Below, piece by piece: positions 36,924 to 45,837 of a DNA stretch of 64,000 nt (its first letter is position 1; each line of letters opens with the position of its first letter). The notes under the pieces are model-generated. The model saw only the letters and a program-made list of their open reading frames with translations, ran no database searches and had not been told where the DNA came from. The stretch is from contig LT700187.1 in NCBI GenBank assembly GCA_900155415.1, positions 62,001 through 126,000 on the forward strand. Reading direction: 5' to 3'. The translations under genes were made by a program, and so were the position numbers. Origin of the DNA: Christensenella massiliensis. GTDB lineage: Bacteria > Bacillota > Clostridia > Christensenellales > Christensenellaceae.

Positions 36924-38411
36924 ATGCAGAATGAAAAAGTAATATGCAACAAATTCTCTTTTGCCTATGATAGCAATACTTTCGGCATCCACGACATTGA
37001 CCTGACAATTCAGGAGGGAGAATTTATTGTTCTCACAGGAAAAAGCGGCTGCGGAAAAACAACATTGACCCGTTGTATAAACGGATTGATACCTGACTTC
37101 TTTGAAGGAACAATCACAGGTTCTTGCCGGGTATGCGGCATGGATATATCGGAACATGAAACAGGGGACTATTCCTCTTATGTTGGTAGTGTGTTTCAAG
37201 ACCCGCGTTCACAGTTTTTCACGCTCCATGTAAAAACAGAGATTCCTTTTCCGAGTGAAAATTTAGGAACCCCATCACCTGTCATTCAAGACCGTTTCCG
37301 AAATACCGTGAAGCAGCTTAATATATCCAATCTATTAAAGAAAAGCATATTCGAGTTATCCAGCGGCGAGAAACAAAAGGTTGCGATTGCGTCCATTTAT
37401 ACAGCGAATGTTCAGATATATGTCCTTGACGAGCCATCCGCTAATCTGGATTGGGAGGGAACTAAGCAGCTCAAAAAGCTGTTGGGGCAATTAAAGGAAC
37501 AGGGCTGCACAATCATCATTTCAGAACACAAATTGTACTACTTAAAGGATTTGGCTGATCGTGTTGTGATTCTAAAGGACGGGCAGATCAACACGATTTT
37601 GTCAGGAAATGAGTTCAAAGCACAGTCCACGAATTGGTTTCATGACAATGGGCTGCGGCAAGTAAATCTAAAGGATATTGTTTGTAATCCCGCCTCTGTG
37701 AAAGCAGCTACCCGTGAGCAAGTTTCTGTCCGCGCTGAAAACCTATCTTTTGGGTATCAGTCAAAACAGCTTCTTTGGAAAGATGTTTCGTTTGAGTGCC
37801 AGAGTGGAGATATTGTTGGAATTGTCGGTAAAAATGGAACGGGGAAATCCTCTTTAATCCGCGTTCTCATGGGCTTGGAAAAGCCGAAAAGCGGAAAAAT
37901 CAGTATCGCCGGTAAATATGCTTCTAAACAGCAGCGTCGCCACAAATCGTTTTATGTTATGCAGGATGTGGATTATCAGTTTTTTGCCGGAAGTGTCATT
38001 TCCGAAATGGTAACAGGTTTTGAGAAAAACCCCACCGCCTATGAACGGGCCAGAGAGATTTTAAGGAAGTTTTCTTTGGAGGGATACGAAAATGTCCACC
38101 CCTCGACCCTATCAGGGGGACAAAAGCAGAGGCTTTCTATCGCATTGTCCTGTATGAGTGATGCTCCTTTCCTTTACTTTGACGAACCCACAAGTGGACT
38201 GGATGCCGAAAACATGAAGCTGGTAAGTGAAACAATTACAGAACAGGCGGCTGCAGGTAAAATCGCATTTGTCATTACCCATGACTACGAATTTGCAGCA
38301 TCCTTATTTACGTCGCTATTAGTAGTACAGGACGATCATTCCATAAAAAGAATATCTCCTGACGAATATAGATCAGAAACACTATCAAAAATCTTTGAAT
38401 TGGAGGAATAA
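36924..38411 (+). CDS. Fused dual-ATPase subunit of the ECF transporter
   Basis: A 495-residue protein with two ABC ATPase domains in one chain. Domain 1: Walker A GKSGCGKTT, signature ELSSGEKQK, Walker B YVLDEPSANLD. Domain 2: Walker A GKNGTGKSS, signature TLSGGQKQR, Walker B LYFDEPTSGLD. All catalytic motifs look intact. It energises uptake through EcfT and the S component. AGGAGGTGAATGT precedes the ATG. Confidence 0.92.
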   Translation: MQNEKVICNKFSFAYDSNTFGIHDIDLTIQEGEFIVLTGKSGCGKTTLTRCINGLIPDFFEGTITGSCRVCGMDISEHETGDYSSYVGSVFQDPRSQFFTLHVKTEIPFPSENLGTPSPVIQDRFRNTVKQLNISNLLKKSIFELSSGEKQKVAIASIYTANVQIYVLDEPSANLDWEGTKQLKKLLGQLKEQGCTIIISEHKLYYLKDLADRVVILKDGQINTILSGNEFKAQSTNWFHDNGLRQVNLKDIVCNPASVKAATREQVSVRAENLSFGYQSKQLLWKDVSFECQSGDIVGIVGKNGTGKSSLIRVLMGLEKPKSGKISIAGKYASKQQRRHKSFYVMQDVDYQFFAGSVISEMVTGFEKNPTAYERAREILRKFSLEGYENVHPSTLSGGQKQRLSIALSCMSDAPFLYFDEPTSGLDAENMKLVSETITEQAAAGKIAFVITHDYEFAASLFTSLLVVQDDHSIKRISPDEYRSETLSKIFELEE

Positions 38412-38414
38412 CGT

Positions 38415-39029
38415 ATGAGTTCAAAAACAAAAGGGAGTAAAAAACTTCGTGACCTGATTCGCGTGGGCGTTTTTAGCGCCTTATGGATTGCAGTGGGCTG
38501 GATTATCGGTTGTACGGTAGGCTTCTTCCCGCCTATCATGCTGGCCCTGCCTTGTATTCTCGCGATTTTCGGGGCGCTGATTCTTGTTGTCATGCTTTCT
38601 AAAATCACCATCCGGGGCGGAATTTTGATTTCTTCATTCCTGTTCGGTATTTGCCTGTTTTCTATGGCCCCCTACGGCCTTATGTTTATCTGCACTTTCG
38701 TTGGCGGCATTATCGGTGAGATTCTATATGATACTGTGGGTAAGAACAATCACGCCGGTAAAATCATTGGTGTGGTCTGCCCCATGCTTGGCCTTGCGCT
38801 TGGTGAATACATACCGCTGTGCTATATGCAGGACGCTTTCAAGGCTTTTTATGCAGAACGGATTACCGGGAACATGGCAAATGCCAGCATGGAGCTGATT
38901 AACACGCCTATTGTAGTTGTCCTCACGATTGTTACGATCCTCTGCGCCATCTTAGGCTACCTGTGGGGCGAAAAGATAGCGGCAAAGAGGCTTGCAAAAG
39001 GAGGTTCCGACAATGGCAAAAGAAAATAA
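38415..39029 (+). CDS. MptD/Trep_Strep-type ECF substrate-binding (S) component
   Basis: A 204-residue membrane protein with about six helices. The N-terminal pattern KKLRDLIRVGVFSALWIAVGWIIG and the gene order after EcfT and EcfA indicate an S component of the MptD/Trep_Strep kind. The substrate is unknown. It overlaps the next ABC gene by 17 bp, so the importer and the ABC pair are made together. Tight operon structure and its context suggest a metal chelate or related small molecule. Confidence 0.75.
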   Translation: MSSKTKGSKKLRDLIRVGVFSALWIAVGWIIGCTVGFFPPIMLALPCILAIFGALILVVMLSKITIRGGILISSFLFGICLFSMAPYGLMFICTFVGGIIGEILYDTVGKNNHAGKIIGVVCPMLGLALGEYIPLCYMQDAFKAFYAERITGNMANASMELINTPIVVVLTIVTILCAILGYLWGEKIAAKRLAKGGSDNGKRK

Positions 39030-40827
39030 GAAAAAGAGTGGTATTCCCCGGCTGTTGGAGCTGGCGGGAGAAAAAAAGACTTTAATGGTGTGGGGGTGCA
39101 TTCTCTCAACCGCAAATGTGTTCTTTCAGTTAGTCCCGTTCCTGGCCGTATATAACATTATGGTTGAATTGCTGAAAAACGCATCTGATCTCACAAATGC
39201 AGATACGGGATTTATGGTGTCATGGGCTGTAAAGGGCATTGTTGGCCTGCTGATCGGTTATGTATTTATGTATTTTGGCGGTATGTTAGGCCATACTGCT
39301 GCCTATCGCACGCTCTACGGTATTCGCGTCCGTTTGTCTGAACATATCAGCGAATTGCCTCTTGGGTGGTTTAATCGAAATGCAATCGGGAAAGTCAAGC
39401 AAATTGCGGAACAGGATGTAGAGCAGATTGAAAAATTTATTGCTCACCAATTCCCTGATATGGTGAATACCATTGCAATGCTAATCGTCATGGTAATTAT
39501 CATGTTCCGGCTGAATGTGTGGCTGGCGCTTGCCTGCATCATTCCTATTATCGTAGGCTTTACAGCCCAATTCTCTATGATGTTCGGTTCCAAAGCCCAG
39601 GAGGGCTTAAAGGAATACTACGACGCGCTGGAAAATATCAGCACATCGTCCGTACAGTATGTACGTGGGATGCCCTCAATTAAAATTTTCGGGCAGACGG
39701 TTCATTCTTTCCGCAAATTCTACCAGGACATTATGAGCTATCGGGACTTCAGTACGAAATATGCGGACAATTACGAGCCGGTGTATTGTGTTTTCCGTGT
39801 GCTGGTGCTGTCTTTAGCGACCTTTATTCTGACAGCCGGTATCTTCTTCCTTTCGGGCGACCCGGAGAACGTGGCTTTTGCCGTGACTCTGCTGTTTTTC
39901 CTGATCTTTGCGCCAGGAATTGCTACCCCTGTTTTCAAATTTAACAGTTTGGGTTCCAGCATGAACAACATTACCGAGGGCGTAATTCGTATTGACGAGA
40001 TTATGAGCGAAGTCCCGATTGCAGAGCCGAGCGCCCCTAAAAAACCGGATGGATATGCAATCTCATTCGATCATGTTTCTTTCTCTTATGGTGGAAAAGA
40101 CAGTCCGCTTGTTCTGAAAGATGTTTCTTTTGAAGCCGGACAAGGCCAGATCACCGCTTTAGTCGGGCCGTCCGGTTCGGGAAAATCTACGATTGCACAG
40201 CTTATTCCCCGCTTTTGGGATGTTCCACAAGGAAAAATCCTGATCGGCGGTGTTGACATCCGGGATATAAAAACCGAGGACTTAATGAATACGATGTCCT
40301 TTGTATTTCAGGATTCTTTTCTGTTCTCTGACACGCTTTATAATAACATTGCAGTAGGAAAACCCGGCGCGACAAAAGAAGAAGTGTATGCTGCTGCGAA
40401 AGCTGCCCAGTGCCATGAGTTCATCGAAAAACTACCGAAAGGCTATGACACGCTGATTGGTGAGGGCGGTGTTTATCTTTCAGGCGGCGAGGAACAGCGT
40501 GTAGCCGTTGCCAGGGCCATTTTGAAAAACGCCCCTATCCTGATTCTTGACGAGGCCACAGCATACGCTGACCCGGAGAATGAATATCAAATGCAGTTGG
40601 CACTACAAGAACTGATAAAGAATAAAACCGTTCTGATTATTGCACACCGGCTTATTACGATCAAAAACGCAAATAAGATCGAGGTTATCAACGGGGGAAA
40701 AATCGAAGCAGAGGGAACCCACGACGAGCTTTTGCAAAAGAGCAAGACCTATTCTGCTATGTGGGATGCCTATACGCTTTCCTCTGATTGGCAGATTTCA
40801 AAGAAAAAGGAGGTAGCGCAGGCATGA
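39013..40827 (+). CDS. Exporter-fold ABC half-transporter 1
   Basis: A 604-residue protein: six-helix membrane domain followed by an ATPase with GPSGSGKST, signature LSGGEEQR and ILILDEATAYADPENEYQMQ. The ATAYADPENE form of Walker B/D-loop resembles the IrtA/YbtP group of siderophore importers with exporter fold rather than common multidrug exporters (ATSALDPE). This supports uptake of a metal chelate; it is inference. GGAGGTTCCGACA precedes the ATG. Confidence 0.85.
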   Translation: MAKENKKKSGIPRLLELAGEKKTLMVWGCILSTANVFFQLVPFLAVYNIMVELLKNASDLTNADTGFMVSWAVKGIVGLLIGYVFMYFGGMLGHTAAYRTLYGIRVRLSEHISELPLGWFNRNAIGKVKQIAEQDVEQIEKFIAHQFPDMVNTIAMLIVMVIIMFRLNVWLALACIIPIIVGFTAQFSMMFGSKAQEGLKEYYDALENISTSSVQYVRGMPSIKIFGQTVHSFRKFYQDIMSYRDFSTKYADNYEPVYCVFRVLVLSLATFILTAGIFFLSGDPENVAFAVTLLFFLIFAPGIATPVFKFNSLGSSMNNITEGVIRIDEIMSEVPIAEPSAPKKPDGYAISFDHVSFSYGGKDSPLVLKDVSFEAGQGQITALVGPSGSGKSTIAQLIPRFWDVPQGKILIGGVDIRDIKTEDLMNTMSFVFQDSFLFSDTLYNNIAVGKPGATKEEVYAAAKAAQCHEFIEKLPKGYDTLIGEGGVYLSGGEEQRVAVARAILKNAPILILDEATAYADPENEYQMQLALQELIKNKTVLIIAHRLITIKNANKIEVINGGKIEAEGTHDELLQKSKTYSAMWDAYTLSSDWQISKKKEVAQA

Positions 40828-42566
40828 AAAAGACCAATGCCCTTTATTGTATAACCGCAGGAAACCCGAAAAAGCTGATAAAGCCTGTTGTCTGGACTGT
40901 CCTTGCTGATCTTGTCAACCTTTTCCCTTTTGGCTGTCTGACCTTAGTTGTAAGCAGCATTTATTTATACTTTGGTGGAACGAGTGACACGCTTAACACA
41001 AAACAGCTTTGGCTTGTCTGGGGCGGCATGGTTATCCTTGCAATCATTTTGTACATGTTTGAACGGAAAGCGGTTCATGCCACTTATCACGATGGTTATG
41101 ATGCCAGCGCAAAGGGCCGCGTCCAGCTTGCGGAACATATCAGAAAATTGCCGCTGGGCTTCCTTATGAGCAAAGACCCCGGCGAATTGGGCAACACAAT
41201 GATGAATGATTTCGCACAAATCGAGGAAGCTGTTACCCATGTTCTGCCGCAGTTGATCGGAGGCTTTATTACCGCCGTTCTCGGATTTGTAGCGATGTCT
41301 TTTATTGACTGGCGGCTGTCCCTTGCCATGTTTGCAGGATTTCCGATTACTTTTTTAATTCTGCTTGGTGTGCAGGTGATTGATAAAATGCGCGGTGCGG
41401 CGCATACAAGAGCGAGAATTGAACAGGCAAACCGGCTGCAGGAATATCTGTCGGGAATGAAAGTGATTAAGGCTTATAATCTCAGGGGAACAAATTTCAA
41501 ACGGCTGGAACGGGCGTTTTACACCTTTATGAAAGAGTGCATCAAGCTGGAATGTGTTTCCGGCCCGTTCTATTTGGTGGCTGTTTCTTTCCTACAATGC
41601 GGCTTGTCTTTGATAACAATGGTGGGCGTCTATTTGCTTATGGGCGGAACGCTGGATATTACCATCTTTGTTATGTTCCTTTTGGTTGGAACCCGTATTT
41701 TTGACCCGCTGGTTGGCGCAATTATCCAGCTTCCTGTTTTTGTCTATCAGACAGCCGCCGGAAAACGGATTGTTGATCTGCTGGATGAACCTATCATGCA
41801 GGGAGATGGGGAAGCCCCCCAAAATCACGATATATCCTTTGAGAATGTGACCTTTGGCTATGGGAAAGATATGGTTTTGCATAATGTCAGCGCGTCTTTT
41901 CCATCCGGCACCATGACCGCCATAGTTGGCCCGTCTGGAAGTGGAAAAAGTACAATGCTGCGGCTGATTGCCAGATTCTATGACCCACAAAGCGGCGCTG
42001 TTCGTTTTGGCGGTATAGATGAAACAACCGTAGATCCGGAAAAACTGATGTCAAAAATTTCCGTTGTATTTCAGGATGTGTACCTGTTTCAAGATACGAT
42101 TGGAAACAACATCCGCTATGGCCGGGAAAATGCCACGCAGGAAGAAATTGAAGCAGCCGCAAAACTGGCTCATTGTCACGACTTCATCATGGCTCTGCCG
42201 GATGGCTATGACACAATGGTTGGAGAAGGCGGCTCCACGTTGTCAGGTGGTGAGAAACAGCGAATTTCTATCGCCCGCGCAATTTTGAAAGACGCCCCTG
42301 TACTGCTGTTAGATGAAGCAACTTCCTCCCTTGATCCGGAAAATGAAGTGGAGGTTCAGCAAGCCATCGAAGAACTCGTGAAAGACCGTACTGTGGTAAT
42401 GATCGCCCATAAATTGAAAACGATTGCCGGGGCCGATCAAATCATTGTATTGGATCAGGGCGAGGTAAAAGAAGTGGGTACACATAAGGAACTGATGGAT
42501 AATCATGGTCTATACCGGCATTTGTGGGATATTCAGCAGACTACAGCCGGTTGGCAAATCAATTAG
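40824..42566 (+). CDS. Exporter-fold ABC half-transporter 2
   Basis: A 580-residue half-transporter, partner of the preceding one, with overlapping stop and start. The membrane domain is followed by an ATPase with GPSGSGKST, LSGGEKQR and LLLDEATSSLDPENE. The pair probably forms a heterodimer. Twin exporter-fold ABC genes beside an AraC regulator recall the YbtPQ/IrtAB layout; the ECF genes in the same operon add a second uptake route. Confidence 0.85.
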   Translation: MKKTNALYCITAGNPKKLIKPVVWTVLADLVNLFPFGCLTLVVSSIYLYFGGTSDTLNTKQLWLVWGGMVILAIILYMFERKAVHATYHDGYDASAKGRVQLAEHIRKLPLGFLMSKDPGELGNTMMNDFAQIEEAVTHVLPQLIGGFITAVLGFVAMSFIDWRLSLAMFAGFPITFLILLGVQVIDKMRGAAHTRARIEQANRLQEYLSGMKVIKAYNLRGTNFKRLERAFYTFMKECIKLECVSGPFYLVAVSFLQCGLSLITMVGVYLLMGGTLDITIFVMFLLVGTRIFDPLVGAIIQLPVFVYQTAAGKRIVDLLDEPIMQGDGEAPQNHDISFENVTFGYGKDMVLHNVSASFPSGTMTAIVGPSGSGKSTMLRLIARFYDPQSGAVRFGGIDETTVDPEKLMSKISVVFQDVYLFQDTIGNNIRYGRENATQEEIEAAAKLAHCHDFIMALPDGYDTMVGEGGSTLSGGEKQRISIARAILKDAPVLLLDEATSSLDPENEVEVQQAIEELVKDRTVVMIAHKLKTIAGADQIIVLDQGEVKEVGTHKELMDNHGLYRHLWDIQQTTAGWQIN

Positions 42567-42577
42567 GGGAAATATTT

Positions 42578-42949
42578 ATGAAACTTCATGCGTCCGGGGA
42601 GGACTACCTGGAAACCATCCTTGTTCTCCAAAAGAAACTCGGTATGGTACGCTCCGTAGATGTAGCCCGGCACATGGAGGTGTCAAAGCCCAGCGTGTGC
42701 CATGCAGTGGCTACCTTGCGGGACGGCGGCTTTCTCACGATGGACAAGGATCACTTTCTCCATCTGACCGATGTGGGCCGCGAGGTTGCCGAAAAAATCT
42801 ATGAGCGACATTGTTTTTTTACCGAGCAGCTTATCGCCGCAGGCGTTGACCCCAGGACTGCGGAGGCCGATGCCTGCCGGATTGAACACATCATCAGCGA
42901 TGAGAGCTTTTCGCGGTTGAAAGAGGCAGCCGAACAGGAACAAACCTAA
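42578..42949 (+). CDS. DtxR/MntR-family metal-dependent repressor
   Basis: A 123-residue regulator. It has a winged helix (EDYLETILVLQKKLGMVRSVDVARHMEVSKPSVCHAVATLRDGGFLTMD) and a dimerisation/metal region with HCFFTEQLIAAGVDP and ADACRIEHIIS, which hold Cys, Glu and His ligands of MntR-like proteins. There is no C-terminal SH3 domain. It starts 11 bp after the ABC pair, so it is the last gene of the operon, and probably acts on the palindrome at 36,111. This ties the island to iron or manganese. Confidence 0.85.
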   Translation: MKLHASGEDYLETILVLQKKLGMVRSVDVARHMEVSKPSVCHAVATLRDGGFLTMDKDHFLHLTDVGREVAEKIYERHCFFTEQLIAAGVDPRTAEADACRIEHIISDESFSRLKEAAEQEQT

Positions 42950-42964
42950 ACCAAATAAGCCAAG

Positions 42965-43020
42965 CTATCCTGCCCCGCAAGACGGGGAAAGAAAAAAACC
43001 GTTGCAGGGCAGGTAGTTTT
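42965..43020 (+). terminator. Probable terminator of the ECF/ABC operon
   Basis: CTATCCTGCCC pairs with GGGCAGGTAG with one bulged T, around an inner CCCCG/CGGGG hairpin, and is followed by four T. Confidence 0.5.
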
Positions 43021-43146
43021 GTGCGCCCATAATGGATTTTCAGGGTACTGCGGCGGTTTTGAGTACATCAAGGCCGCCGTTCCTTATGCCCTCGACAAAG
43101 GAGTGACGCCTATACGCTGACACGGCGGCTTTAGGAGGGAGCCGCC

Positions 43147-43260
43147 ATGAAGCACACTGACCGCCGACAAATTCAGACGATATTTGAACTATCGTCAAAA
43201 AAAGCCCGGCCACCGAACAGGCTCCGTCTGGCGGCCAGTGCGAAAATTGTCACAATGTAA
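43147..43260 (+). CDS. Possible 37-residue peptide
   Basis: MKHTDRRQIQTIFELSSKKARPPNRLRLAASAKIVTM, with GGAGGGAGCCGCC before the ATG. Basic, no domain recognised. Supported only by the good ribosome site. Confidence 0.35.
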   Translation: MKHTDRRQIQTIFELSSKKARPPNRLRLAASAKIVTM

Positions 43261-43334
43261 CTGAATACCGTATTTTTTGCGCTCGAATGGCTTCATGCTG
43301 TCCGGGCGTTTTTTCATACCTATGGGGCCGGAAC

Positions 43335-43355
43335 GTCGGGCCAACATGGCCCGAA
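43335..43355. repeat. Copy 8 of the dispersed palindrome, in E2
   Basis: GTCGGGCCAA, central C, ATGGCCCGAA: the same repeat with an outer mismatch and one near the centre. It is the only copy I found outside ICE A. Confidence 0.75.
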
Positions 43356-43384
43356 CCTTGCCCCCGGTGTCGTTCCCCGCCGCC

Positions 43385-43416
43385 CCGTTCAGATTTTCCC
43401 GCAAAAATCTGAACGG
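43385..43416 (+). promoter_or_regulatory. Hairpin just before the first sigma-like gene
   Basis: CCGTTCAGATTTT and AAAATCTGAACGG form a perfect 13-bp stem with a 6-nt loop. The right arm overlaps the GGAGG of the gene at 43,428, so it could hide the ribosome site or terminate transcription. Confidence 0.65.
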
Positions 43417-43427
43417 AGGAAAGGCCG

Positions 43428-43841
43428 ATGGAAGTCACCATCAATTACAACGGACAAGCTGTGGCCGTGGAGGTCACGCTGGAAGTCTATGAATTTCTTG
43501 ACCGGGCCGACCACAAAGCCGAGAACCTGTCCCATGAGCAGCGGCGGCATTGGGATGGCCGGGAGTTTGACGAATACATAGTTGCCACCGAGGGCGTGGG
43601 TATCTACGGCGAAACGCCGGAGGAATACCTTTGCCGCATGGAAACGCTGGACGAGCTGATGGCCGTCCTGGACACCTGCACCGAGGCCCAGCGCCGCCGG
43701 TTCCTGCTCTATGCCCTGGACGGTTTGAGCTACGCGGAGATTGGAACGATTTGCGGCTGCTCAAAGTATTCTGTCCGGGACTCCATTATCGCGGTCAGAA
43801 AAATTTTCAAAGATTTTTTTGAAAACAGACCCCACGAATGA
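43428..43841 (+). CDS. Sigma-region-4-like protein 1
   Basis: A 137-residue protein. The N terminus (MEVTINYNGQAVAVEVTLEVYEFLDRADHKAENLSHEQRRHWD) is the usual start of Tn-encoded sigma-70-like proteins. The C-terminal half (CTEAQRRRFLLYALDGLSYAEIGTICGCSKYSVRDSIIAVRKIFKDFF) is a region 4 helix-turn-helix. No region 2 is seen, so it may be a regulator rather than a full sigma factor. Confidence 0.8.
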   Translation: MEVTINYNGQAVAVEVTLEVYEFLDRADHKAENLSHEQRRHWDGREFDEYIVATEGVGIYGETPEEYLCRMETLDELMAVLDTCTEAQRRRFLLYALDGLSYAEIGTICGCSKYSVRDSIIAVRKIFKDFFENRPHE

Positions 43842-43944
43842 CCTGTTTTCGGGCTACCAAGTGAAAGGGATTGTTTCCCTTATCCCAGCGGGAGGCGGAC
43901 AGCGGACAAGCTGCCCGCCTCTCCCATTTTCAGGAGGTAAGCCT

Positions 43945-44397
43945 ATGAAAACAATCAATCTGCGGTGGATTTATCCCCACTACCGGCATGACGAGTTTGT
44001 GGAGGTCAGCGATGAAGTTTGGGAGGTCATGCGGCAGGCCCAGCGCGAGATGAACAACTATGAGCGCCGGAAGGTCTACCACCGCGCCTGGTACTCTCTG
44101 GACGCATATAGCTGGACGGAGAACTATGCGCTGGAACACGGCAGATCGCCGGAGGATATTCTGGTGGAGCGCGAGGAACGGGCCGCCTATCTGCGTCTGC
44201 TGGCCGCCTTGCCGGAGGCCCTGGCCCATGCCACCCCCACACAGGCCCGCCGCGTCCGGGCCTACTACATCGCCGGTATCAGCCAGCCGGAAATCTCCCG
44301 GAGGGAGGGCGTAGACAGCAGCAAGGTCAGCGTTGCCATCCGGCGGGGCCTGCGGAATATGCGCCGCTGCTATGACTGCCTTTTCCCGGCAGAGTGA
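43945..44397 (+). CDS. Sigma-region-4-like protein 2
   Basis: A 150-residue protein starting MKTINLRWIYPHYRHDEFVEVSDEVWEVM, with a C-terminal TPTQARRVRAYYIAGISQPEISRREGVDSSKVSVAIRRGLRNMRR helix-turn-helix. CAGGAGGTAAGCCT precedes the ATG. It shares its opening and layout with the next two genes, which points to duplication. Confidence 0.75.
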   Translation: MKTINLRWIYPHYRHDEFVEVSDEVWEVMRQAQREMNNYERRKVYHRAWYSLDAYSWTENYALEHGRSPEDILVEREERAAYLRLLAALPEALAHATPTQARRVRAYYIAGISQPEISRREGVDSSKVSVAIRRGLRNMRRCYDCLFPAE

Positions 44398-44407
44398 GGG
44401 CGGGCCT

Positions 44408-44869
44408 ATGCAGACCATCAACCTCAAACAGTATTACCCGTTCTGTACCGAGGACACCTTTGTGGAAGTGTCAGATGAAATTGTCGAGGCGTTCCTGCTG
44501 GACAAGCGGGCCGAGGCCGCCAGGGAGCGCAAGATGTACCGCTACAAGGCGTTTTACTCCCTTGACTGCGATGATGGGATTGAGAACGCCGCCATCGGCT
44601 GGGCGCAGCCTTCGCCGGAGGATTGCCTGATGGAAAAGGAGGCACAGGCCGAATATGCTGAATTGCTTCGGCGGCTCTATGAGGCCATTTCCTCTCTGAC
44701 CCCAACGCAGGCCCGCCGCGTCCATGCCCGGTATATGCTGGGGATGAAAGTGAAGGACATTGCCGCGATGGAGGGCATTACCCCATCCCAGGCTGGGAAG
44801 TCCATCCATGCGGCGCTCCGGCGGCTGCGCTGGTACTTCATGCGCCGGAAATGGACAAGCGGCCTATGA
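44408..44869 (+). CDS. Sigma-region-4-like protein 3
   Basis: A 153-residue paralogue of its neighbours: MQTINLKQYYPFCTEDTFVEVSDEIVEAFL at the start and SLTPTQARRVHARYMLGMKVKDIAAMEGITPSQAGKSIHAALRRLRWYF at the end. It starts 11 bp after the preceding gene and overlaps the next by 4 bp, so it is translationally linked. No clear ribosome site of its own. Confidence 0.72.
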   Translation: MQTINLKQYYPFCTEDTFVEVSDEIVEAFLLDKRAEAARERKMYRYKAFYSLDCDDGIENAAIGWAQPSPEDCLMEKEAQAEYAELLRRLYEAISSLTPTQARRVHARYMLGMKVKDIAAMEGITPSQAGKSIHAALRRLRWYFMRRKWTSGL

Positions 44870-45405
44870 AAACCATCAACCTGAAAAAATACTACTATCC
44901 GATTTGCAAGAAGGACACTTTTGTGGAAGTGCCGGACGAGGTTGCAGACGCCATTGTAGAGGAAAGCCGCGCAGAGAACGCCAATGACGCCAAGCAGCAC
45001 TATCACTGTTATTCTCTGGACGCATCCCCCGGCATAGAACACCATTTCCCGGAACAGGTCATTTCCCCGGAAGATATTCTGATGGAGAAAGAAACGGAAC
45101 GGGAACAGGAGGCCGCCCATGCCCTGATGATGGAACGGCTCCAGGAGGCCCTTGCCACCCTGACGCCCCGGCAGGCAAGCTGCCTTCATGCCCGGTTTTG
45201 GGAGGGCAAGCCCTTTAAGGAGATTGCCGGGGCCGAAGGCTTCACCACATCAGCGGCCATTGTCACGGTTCGCAACGCCATTATCAAGTTACAGAAATAT
45301 TATATCAAGCGCGGCTGGATGAAGCCGCCAAAGGAGAAAGCGATATGCACAAAGACAACACCGTCCAAGCGAAACAGAAAAAAGACGGGCGCGAAGAAGT
45401 CCTGA
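44866..45405 (+). CDS. Sigma-region-4-like protein 4
   Basis: A 179-residue paralogue: MKTINLKKYYYPICKKDTFVEVPDEVADAIV then TLTPRQASCLHARFWEGKPFKEIAGAEGFTTSAAIVTVRNAIIKLQKYYIKRGW, and a longer basic tail of about 30 residues. I chose the ATG at 44866 to match the paralogues; 44851 is in frame. Its 3' end overlaps DUF3847 by 61 bp. Confidence 0.7.
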   Translation: MKTINLKKYYYPICKKDTFVEVPDEVADAIVEESRAENANDAKQHYHCYSLDASPGIEHHFPEQVISPEDILMEKETEREQEAAHALMMERLQEALATLTPRQASCLHARFWEGKPFKEIAGAEGFTTSAAIVTVRNAIIKLQKYYIKRGWMKPPKEKAICTKTTPSKRNRKKTGAKKS

Positions 45406-45641
45406 AGGAAATCCGGCAGCTTGAGAACCGCCAGAAGATTTTGGAGAACAAGCAGCGCAACGAGGAACGCAAGGCCCGCACCCGCCGCCTGATTGAGCGC
45501 GGGGCCATTTTGGAGGGCGTGTTCCCTCTGGCCCCCGCCCTTCCCGGCGTAGAGGTCAAGGCGTTCCTGATTGCCCTGTCCCATCTTCCGGGGGCGGCGG
45601 AACTGGCCGCAAAACTGCCGAAATCCGGGGACAAGCCGTAA
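45345..45641 (+). CDS. DUF3847 coiled-coil protein (E2)
   Basis: A 98-residue homologue of the protein at 27,932: REEVLKEIRQLENRQKILENKQRNEERKARTRRLIERGAILEG. It starts behind AAAGGAGAAAGCGAT, inside the 3' end of the last sigma-like gene, and directly precedes oriT. The conserved position in two different elements suggests a role in DNA processing. Confidence 0.8.
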   Translation: MHKDNTVQAKQKKDGREEVLKEIRQLENRQKILENKQRNEERKARTRRLIERGAILEGVFPLAPALPGVEVKAFLIALSHLPGAAELAAKLPKSGDKP

Positions 45642-45643
45642 GT

Positions 45644-45684
45644 CCCTTGTTTACAAGGGCGCACTTATACACCGTTGCCGGTGT
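45644..45684 (-). other. Origin of transfer (oriT) of E2
   Basis: The minus strand reads ACACCG...CGGTGT, then ATAAGTGCG^CCCTTG; the predicted nick is between 45659 and 45660. The same hairpin-plus-TAAGTGCG/CCCT pattern as in E1, with a CCCTTG/CAAGGG hairpin on the far side. It lies 150-190 bp before the relaxase gene. Confidence 0.8.
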
Positions 45685-45837
45685 CGTGCGCCCTGCCGGG
45701 GGCTGTTGCGCTCTCCGAGCGCGATGGGGCGCTACACTCCCCAAACCCCTTGTGCGCCCCGCGCAGCCGAACACCCGCTTCGCGTCTGTTCGGCTCCACG
45801 GAGCCTGAAATATCCCCGCCAAAAGGAGGTGCCACTC

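Larger units (their letters stand above)
43021..43427 (+). other. Leader region before the sigma-like genes
   Basis: About 400 bp with no recognised protein. It contains a possible 37-codon ORF, one copy of the dispersed palindrome and a strong hairpin next to the ribosome site of the first sigma-like gene. No clear promoter was identified. Confidence 0.5.
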
